From Corynebacterium tuberculostearicum SK141 (GTDB lineage: Bacteria; Actinomycetota; Actinomycetes; Mycobacteriales; Mycobacteriaceae), in contig NZ_ACVP01000023.1 in assembly GCF_000175635.1 (NCBI RefSeq), positions 310,001 through 374,000 of the forward strand: a stretch of DNA of 64,000 bases, in the 5' to 3' direction. Numbering within the stretch: the stretch's first letter is position 1; the number at the start of each line of letters is the position of its first letter. Both the position numbers and the translations under genes were made by a program. The notes below the pieces were generated by a model that saw nothing but the letters and a program-made list of their open reading frames with translations, was not told the DNA's origin and ran no database searches. This document shows, piece by piece, positions 59,251 through 64,000 of this stretch.

Positions 59251-60915
59251 ATGAGCTCCACCACCACTCCCCAACGTCGCCTTGGGATCTACGGGGTCCT
59301 TCTCATCTTGCTCGCCCTCGTCGCCGCGCCACTGGCTTCCGTGTTGGTCAACGCGGCCGTGGGCTACCACGATGAGCCTTCAGCCCTAGGCAGCATTGTC
59401 CAACCGGGCATGCTGCATATCCTTGGCAATACCGTCCTGCTCTCCGTGCTGGTCGTGGCTTTTGCCACGCTCATGGCCGCGCCGCTCGCCTTTCTCCGTT
59501 CGTGGACGCGGTTTAGCAGGGCCAATTGGATCGAGATCGTCATCATGATCCCGTTTATGACCCCGCCCTTTGCGGCGGCGATGGCGTGGATGGATTTCAC
59601 CCGCCGCGGTGGTGTGGCCGAGATGCTGCTCGGCCACGGCGCCGGCAAGCTCGCCCACGATGCCATCTACTCGGTGTGGGGAATGGCCTTCATCATGGCC
59701 GCGGAGCTCTTTCCATTCTTGTACCTCATCCTGCGCACCTGCCTGAATTCCATTCCGGCGTCCACGCTGGAGATGGCACAGATAGCCGGCGCGAGCCGCT
59801 GGCAACAAGCCGTGCGCATCATCGCTCCGAACATAATCGGCCCCTTTTCCCTCGGCGCGCTGATTATCTTCATTAAGGCCGCCGGCGAGTTTGGCACCCC
59901 AGTCACGCTTGGCAACGCCATTGGCTACAAGGTGCTCGTCTCCTCCATCTATGAAGACGTCACCATCGACCCCCTCGATTTTTCCAGCGCCGCTGCCTCC
60001 TCGTCGGTGCTCTTTGCCATCGGCGTGGCCGCCTGGGCTTTCCAACAGTGGATTTCACGCCACGACCTCTCCGGCGGTGGCCGAGTAAGCCGCCCCGTAC
60101 GTATCCGCCTCGGCTCGGTCGGCACCGTCTTCGGCGCTGTGGTGACCGCAATAATCTTCATGGCCGCGGTGGTCATCCCCTACCTTTCCATCACCTTGGC
60201 CGCGATGACCATTCTGCGCTCGGCCCCGCCTACGCCTAATAACCTGACCTTCGATTACTTTTCCATCGTTGTGCAGATGCCCACCGCTCAAGAGGCACTT
60301 GTTCGCTCCATCGGACTAGGCGCCCTTGGCGCGACCACCGCCGTTGCTCTCGGCGTCCTCGTCACGGTACTCACCCGCCGCCAAAGCACCATTACCGCAA
60401 AATTCAGCGATTTCTTGGCCATCGCCCCCGACACCGTTCCCGGCATTGTCCTGGCCATTGGATTTATTTTGCTGTGGAACTCTCCCTGGCTGCCATGGTC
60501 GCCCTACGGCACTATGGGCATGCTAGTTATGGCCTTCACCGTGCTCTTTTTGCCCATGGCCATCCAAAACATCAAGGCTTCAGCAGACTCCGTCTCCCCT
60601 ACCGTCTACGAGGCCGCTGCTATTTCCGGCTCCTCCACTCTGCATACCTTTGGGCGCATCACCCTGCCACTGCTTGCCCCTGGCATCTTCGCTGGCTGGC
60701 TCCTCGCCTTCTTCGTAGGCATCCGCGAGCTGGTCATGTCCTCACTCATTCGCCCGAGCCAAGTCAACCTCTTGGCTCCGTGGATCATGAACCAATTCGA
60801 TCAAGGCCACCGTGCCGAGGCCATGGCCATGACGCTCATCGGCGTCGGAACCTCCACCGTTGTCTTGGTAGCTATCACCTGGTGGCAAAACCGAAAGGCC
60901 GCACATGCCCGCTAG
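59251..60915 (+). CDS. ABC transporter permease, two fused domains
   Basis: A 554-residue permease with about twelve membrane spans. Two binding-protein-dependent transport domains are fused in one chain, each with an EAA loop: EMAQIAGASRWQQAVRIIAPNI (about residue 175) and EAAAISGSSTLHTFGRITLP (about 450). Fused permeases are typical of the ferric/AEP/thiamine importer group (FbpB/PhnU-V/ThiP). The gene overlaps the following phosphoesterase gene by eleven bases, so the two are co-translated. Confidence 0.92.
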   Translation: MSSTTTPQRRLGIYGVLLILLALVAAPLASVLVNAAVGYHDEPSALGSIVQPGMLHILGNTVLLSVLVVAFATLMAAPLAFLRSWTRFSRANWIEIVIMIPFMTPPFAAAMAWMDFTRRGGVAEMLLGHGAGKLAHDAIYSVWGMAFIMAAELFPFLYLILRTCLNSIPASTLEMAQIAGASRWQQAVRIIAPNIIGPFSLGALIIFIKAAGEFGTPVTLGNAIGYKVLVSSIYEDVTIDPLDFSSAAASSSVLFAIGVAAWAFQQWISRHDLSGGGRVSRPVRIRLGSVGTVFGAVVTAIIFMAAVVIPYLSITLAAMTILRSAPPTPNNLTFDYFSIVVQMPTAQEALVRSIGLGALGATTAVALGVLVTVLTRRQSTITAKFSDFLAIAPDTVPGIVLAIGFILLWNSPWLPWSPYGTMGMLVMAFTVLFLPMAIQNIKASADSVSPTVYEAAAISGSSTLHTFGRITLPLLAPGIFAGWLLAFFVGIRELVMSSLIRPSQVNLLAPWIMNQFDQGHRAEAMAMTLIGVGTSTVVLVAITWWQNRKAAHAR

Positions 60916-61528
60916 CATTTTTGTCTTTGCCGATCTGCACCTAGGCCGCCCGGGCGCCCCTGGGCTGGACTGGGCCCTGCAAGAACTCGAAGTTGCCGCC
61001 AATAGTGGAGCCACGGCGTGCGTATGCTTGGGCGATATCATTGACCGCAACGCTGAGGCGTCCGAATTCGTGCCCCAGGCCCGCGCCGTAATGGCCCACG
61101 CTGCCACACTGTTCGGCGAGGTCCACTTCATTTCCGGCAACCACGATACCCACCACAATCTGGACTTCCCGCCCGAGGTCACGGTCCACGGCACGCAGGT
61201 GCACTCCTTTCGCATAGGAAACACCACGGTTCTAACCGCAGCGGTGGCCACCGATCCGGACCCGCGCCGACTCCAGCTTCCGCCGCGCCCGAGCGACGGC
61301 CCCGTCCTCGGCCTCCTACATTCTTCCGTCACCGGTGAGTTTTCTAAAGGCACCTGCCTGCCGCTTTCCGTGGCTGAGCTACAGGCCAGCGAGGCCGATG
61401 CCTGGATCCTTGGGCACGTCCACACCCCGCACACGCTTGCCGACGCCCCCTTCATCGGCTGGGTCGGCATGGGCCACGGCTTACTCTTCCACCCCGATAC
61501 GTGCCACGTCACACGTTTGCCTAGCTAG
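60905..61528 (+). CDS. Calcineurin-like metallophosphoesterase in an ABC operon
   Basis: A 207-residue cytoplasmic phosphoesterase. All five metallophosphoesterase blocks are present: FVFADLHLGRP, CLGDIIDRN, ISGNHDTHHN, GLLHSSV and LGHVHTPH, so it should bind two metals and be active. It has no signal peptide. It overlaps the permease gene by eleven bases, so it belongs to the importer operon. The natural reading is that it hydrolyses the imported phosphate ester, but the specificity is unknown. Stand-alone members of this fold also act as nucleases or nucleotide hydrolases. Confidence 0.87.
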   Translation: MPASIFVFADLHLGRPGAPGLDWALQELEVAANSGATACVCLGDIIDRNAEASEFVPQARAVMAHAATLFGEVHFISGNHDTHHNLDFPPEVTVHGTQVHSFRIGNTTVLTAAVATDPDPRRLQLPPRPSDGPVLGLLHSSVTGEFSKGTCLPLSVAELQASEADAWILGHVHTPHTLADAPFIGWVGMGHGLLFHPDTCHVTRLPS

Positions 61529-61561
61529 ATCCGTTCCCCACAAAGTGCCACCACACACTTG

Positions 61562-61585
61562 CTTGCATGCAAGCTTGCATGCAAG
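61562..61585. promoter_or_regulatory. Two tandem perfect 12-bp palindromes, probable GntR operator
   Basis: The 12-base palindrome CTTGCATGCAAG occurs twice without a gap, at 61562-61573 and 61574-61585, with a degenerate third dyad (GGATGCATGTCC) at 61588-61599. It overlaps the start region of the GntR gene. FadR-type GntR regulators bind short dyads, and the position is ideal for autorepression. Assignment is by position and symmetry. Confidence 0.6.
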
Positions 61586-61593
61586 ATGGATGC

Positions 61594-62238
61594 ATGTCCA
61601 ATGAACGAATGCAGCCCGCCGCGGAGCGCGCCTATGACTTCGTCAAAGAGAAGATCATTGACGGCTCCTTCGAGCCCTCGCAGATGCTTTCCGAGGCCTC
61701 CCTGGCTACCGAAATGGGAATTAGCCGCACCCCGATGCACGAGGCTTTCCTGCGCCTAGAGGTCGAAGGCTTTCTACAGCTCTACCCCAGGCGGGGTGCG
61801 CTCATCGTGCCGATCAGCCCGCAGGAAATCCGCGAGGTTTATGAGGCACGCTTGCTCGTGGATAGGCACTGTGCTGAAAAGATCTGCGCAATGTCTGATG
61901 CCGAGCGCGCGGACATCGCTGATCAGCTAGATGCGACCATCGCGGAGCAGGACACTGCGTTGGATGGCGCAGACCTGCATACCTATACGCACCTAGATGC
62001 ACGTTTCCACCAGATCATCATGGATGGCGGTGCCAATAGCCTGCTGGCCGGGCTGGGACACCAGCTGCGCGAACGCCAGCAGCGTTTTACCGCCACGGCC
62101 ATTGGCCGCAACGTGGCCCGCGCCCGCACCTTCGTGGATCAGCACCGCACGCTTGCCGATGCCCTCCGCACCGGCGACCTCGACGCCTACCTTTCCGCAT
62201 TGGACACCCACCTAACCAACTCGAGGAATCAACTATGA
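61594..62238 (+). CDS. GntR-family regulator (FadR/FCD subfamily)
   Basis: A 214-residue regulator with an N-terminal winged helix (LSEASLATEMGISRTPMHEAFLRLEVEGFLQLYPRRGALIV) and an FCD ligand-binding domain with the metal-type residues DARFH (about 135) and later H in VDQHRTLADAL and DTHLTN. The ATG at 61594 is used; an ATG at 61567 lies inside the palindrome array and lacks a ribosome-binding site. It overlaps the MFS gene by four bases. The palindromes directly upstream suggest that it controls its own transcript. Confidence 0.88.
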   Translation: MSNERMQPAAERAYDFVKEKIIDGSFEPSQMLSEASLATEMGISRTPMHEAFLRLEVEGFLQLYPRRGALIVPISPQEIREVYEARLLVDRHCAEKICAMSDAERADIADQLDATIAEQDTALDGADLHTYTHLDARFHQIIMDGGANSLLAGLGHQLRERQQRFTATAIGRNVARARTFVDQHRTLADALRTGDLDAYLSALDTHLTNSRNQL

Positions 62239-63467
62239 CCGAAAAGTTTGCCAAACACTCATGGTTTCCCGTCGCTGGCAGCATGGTCGCTGTCGCGTGG
62301 GGCGGCAATGAGTTCACCCCTCTCCTAGTTATGTACCGCGAGGAGTCGCACTTCTCGCAGGTCACCGTCAATGGCCTCTTGGCCGCCTACGTACTCGGCA
62401 TCGTGCCAGCGCTGCTGATTTCTGGCCCGCTTTCGGACTACATTGGCCGCCGCCCCACGATGCTGCCTGCCGCGCCACTATCGCTACTCGGTTCCTTCCT
62501 TCTGTCCATCGCACCGAACGAGCCACTCGTCATCGCCGTGGGCCGCATCATGTGCGGCTTGGCTTTGGGCATCGTCATGGCCGTCGGCTCCACGTGGGTG
62601 GCAGAGCTCATCACCCGCGCAGGCGGCGATCCCGCTGCCGGCCCGCGCCACGCCTCCATGTGCCTGACATTAGGCTTCCTCATCGGCGCCGGCCTCGCAT
62701 CGGTGCTGGCCCAGTGGGGCCCGTGGCCGACCCACTTGGCGTATATCCTGCACATCCTCCTCACCGTCGCCACCGCTGTCTGGCTGATGAAGACCCCGGA
62801 AACCCGCCCGCCGCGTGGCGCTACGGTAAAAGACACCTTCCTTGACCTGAGCATCCGCGACATGCTGCGCATGCTGCACATTCCCTCCGCAGCACACCGC
62901 CGCTTCGTGCGCATTGTTCTGCCGGTCGCACCGTGGGTCTTCGGCTGCGCTGGCGCCGCCTATGCCCTCCTGCCCCAGCTTTTGTCCAAGTCCGCCGGCG
63001 ATGCCCCCATCGCTTTCTCCGGCCTGATGACCGTTATCACCTTGGGCTGCGGCGTCGGCATCCAGATGCTCGGCAAGGTTATCGATACCAGCCGCTCCGC
63101 CCGCGCTTCCGCAGTTGCCATGGGCGTTATCACCGTGGGCACCATCCTCGGCGCGGTTGCCTCTCATACTCGCTCCCTGCCGCTCGGCATCGCCGGTGCC
63201 GCTGTCATGGGTGCAGGCTACGGCCTCGCCCTTGTCGCCGGTCTCTCCGAGGTCCAGCGCATCGCCCGCGCCGAAGAACTCGCCGGCCTCACCGCCGTGT
63301 ACTACTCGGTCTCCTATACCGGCTTCTTTATCCCCATGGCCTTCAGCGCACTCGCGCCGCTGCTCGGCTTTACCACCCTATTCCTCATTGGCGCCGTGCT
63401 CGCACTGTGCTGCCTCGTTAACGTCGTCCTCGGCTGGCGCGCTCACCTGCCCGGCCCGGTCCGTTAA
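62235..63467 (+). CDS. Major facilitator transporter downstream of GntR
   Basis: A 410-residue protein with twelve membrane spans and an MFS-type loop (GPLSDYIGRRPT) after the second span. It begins MTEKFAKHSWFPVAGSMVAVAWGGNEFTPLLVMYREES. The start overlaps the GntR stop by four bases, so both are made from one mRNA. It may move the same compound class as the ABC importer, or export a product. The substrate is not recognisable. Confidence 0.88.
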   Translation: MTEKFAKHSWFPVAGSMVAVAWGGNEFTPLLVMYREESHFSQVTVNGLLAAYVLGIVPALLISGPLSDYIGRRPTMLPAAPLSLLGSFLLSIAPNEPLVIAVGRIMCGLALGIVMAVGSTWVAELITRAGGDPAAGPRHASMCLTLGFLIGAGLASVLAQWGPWPTHLAYILHILLTVATAVWLMKTPETRPPRGATVKDTFLDLSIRDMLRMLHIPSAAHRRFVRIVLPVAPWVFGCAGAAYALLPQLLSKSAGDAPIAFSGLMTVITLGCGVGIQMLGKVIDTSRSARASAVAMGVITVGTILGAVASHTRSLPLGIAGAAVMGAGYGLALVAGLSEVQRIARAEELAGLTAVYYSVSYTGFFIPMAFSALAPLLGFTTLFLIGAVLALCCLVNVVLGWRAHLPGPVR

Positions 63468-63484
63468 GTCCTATCACTCATAAA

Positions 63485-63513
63485 AATTGCCCAGCCGCTA
63501 AGGCTGGGCAATT
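63485..63513. terminator. Bidirectional intrinsic terminator between MFS gene and ileS
   Basis: AATTGCCCAGCC (63485-63496) pairs perfectly with GGCTGGGCAATT (63502-63513) around a five-base loop. An A tract lies on the left side and ACTTTTA on the right, so it can stop both convergent transcripts. Confidence 0.85.
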
Positions 63514-63536
63514 ACTTTTAGGTGGCGGCTAAGGCG

Positions 63537-64000
63537 CTACTGCTTAACGACGGTAGCCTTAACCCCCTTCACCACCTCGTGCACGTCCACACCATCGAGT
63601 GCCTCGGTGGTCACCTGGAAATCGGTGGCGAGCACTTCACCGGCGATGTGGTCGGCGTGACGCTCCGCCCAGGCCTTCTTCTCCTCTGGGACAGAGAGCA
63701 CGGCCGCGATGCGGTCCGAGACCTCGAACCCAGAAGCCTTGCGGGCATCCTGCAGGCCACGGATAACGTCCGCCGCCCAGCCTTCGGCCTCGAGCTCTTC
63801 GGTCACCTCGGTATCGAGTACTACCAGGCCGTCGAGGCCCTCGATACGCGCGGTGGACTTCGGATTCGCTGCCTGCAGGCGCTCGGTGTACTCATCCGGG
63901 CCAAGCACGATATCGCCGTCCACTACAACCTCTTCGCCGCGGCGTTCGTAGTTGCCCGCCTTGAGGTTCTTGATGGCGCGCTGCACGTCCTTGCCCAAGC
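63537..64000 (-). CDS. ileS: Isoleucyl-tRNA synthetase, C-terminal end (runs off the window)
   Basis: About 154 residues of the C-terminal region of a class Ia aminoacyl-tRNA synthetase, reading from [15 protein letters not shown] to the stop after [10 protein letters not shown]. The block [37 protein letters not shown] is the conserved C-terminal domain of actinobacterial and eukaryotic-type IleS (DUF5915). The frame is open at the window edge, so the catalytic HIGH/KMSKS core and editing domain lie outside. ValS and LeuS lack this block. Confidence 0.88.
   Translation of the reverse strand, partial: LGKDVQRAIKNLKAGNYERRGEEVVVDGDIVLGPDEYTERLQAANPKSTARIEGLDGLVVLDTEVTEELEAEGWAADVIRGLQDARKASGFEVSDRIAAVLSVPEEKKAWAERHADHIAGEVLATDFQVTTEALDGVDVHEVVKGVKATVVKQ

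Noticed and set aside
61571-61582. AAGCTTGCATGC resembles a cloning-vector polylinker (HindIII-SphI).
   Set aside because: The match stops after 12 bases, the surrounding sequence is continuous coding and spacer DNA, and it is explained by the tandem palindrome.

Overview
The window is a GC-rich, densely packed chromosomal segment from a Corynebacterium. This rests on the gene order smc-acyP-mutM-rnc-DUF177-sepIVA, a C. glutamicum-type histidine operon (hisDCB, two membrane-protein genes, hisHA-impA-hisFI), the corynebacterial GlgX and a small alarmone synthetase, a TAGAC-N6-GTCTA site of the McbR type, and proteins that closely resemble C. glutamicum GdhA, Pyk and Lgt. The species cannot be fixed from sequence alone.

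Layout. 1-7.1 kb (minus strand): the N-terminal third of SMC, acylphosphatase, an AGCS amino-acid/sodium symporter, MutM, RNase III, a DUF177 protein and, after a lone plus-strand membrane protein, a SepIVA-like septal protein. 7.3-14.1 kb: NADP glutamate dehydrogenase, glycerate kinase, a small conserved protein, an M20 amidohydrolase and glycogen phosphorylase. 14.1-17.4 kb is a scar. A secreted alkaline phosphatase has lost its N-terminus at the end of an IS256-family element, and the other end of the element abuts a truncated, frameshifted DDE transposase remnant, with no target-site duplication. 17.4-18.6 kb: a CDF metal exporter and an AT-rich spacer with a palindrome. 18.6-30.6 kb (minus strand): the histidine operon runs on into a Trp-region membrane protein, a TrpC-like protein with an eroded active site, lgt and pyk. 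30.7-45.2 kb: YbjN-like, lipoprotein, TetR, GlgX, exonuclease-BRCT, RelS-like, S4, YigZ and IlvA proteins, two secreted proteins with a C-terminal hydrophobic tail, and a MetE-core methyltransferase behind a McbR-type operator. 45.2-57.0 kb: DnaE, RarD-like, 13E12-type HNH, RluD, LspA, two lipoproteins, asparaginase and DinB. 57.2-63.5 kb: a compact six-gene cassette (ABC ATPase, binding protein, fused permease, calcineurin-like phosphoesterase, GntR regulator, MFS transporter). The window ends in the C-terminus of IleS.

How the parts connect. GlgP and GlgX degrade glycogen. The his block shows a history of pathway replacement: HisA has Asn where PriA has its TrpF-linked Arg, and the neighbouring TrpC-like protein lacks several IGPS catalytic positions. 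The most distinctive candidate system is the 57-63 kb cassette. Its binding protein lacks an obvious Tyr-Tyr iron-binding pair, its last ABC-operon gene is a phosphoesterase, and its GntR gene is preceded by two perfect tandem 12-bp palindromes. Together these suggest regulated uptake of a phosphorylated or phosphonate compound rather than iron.
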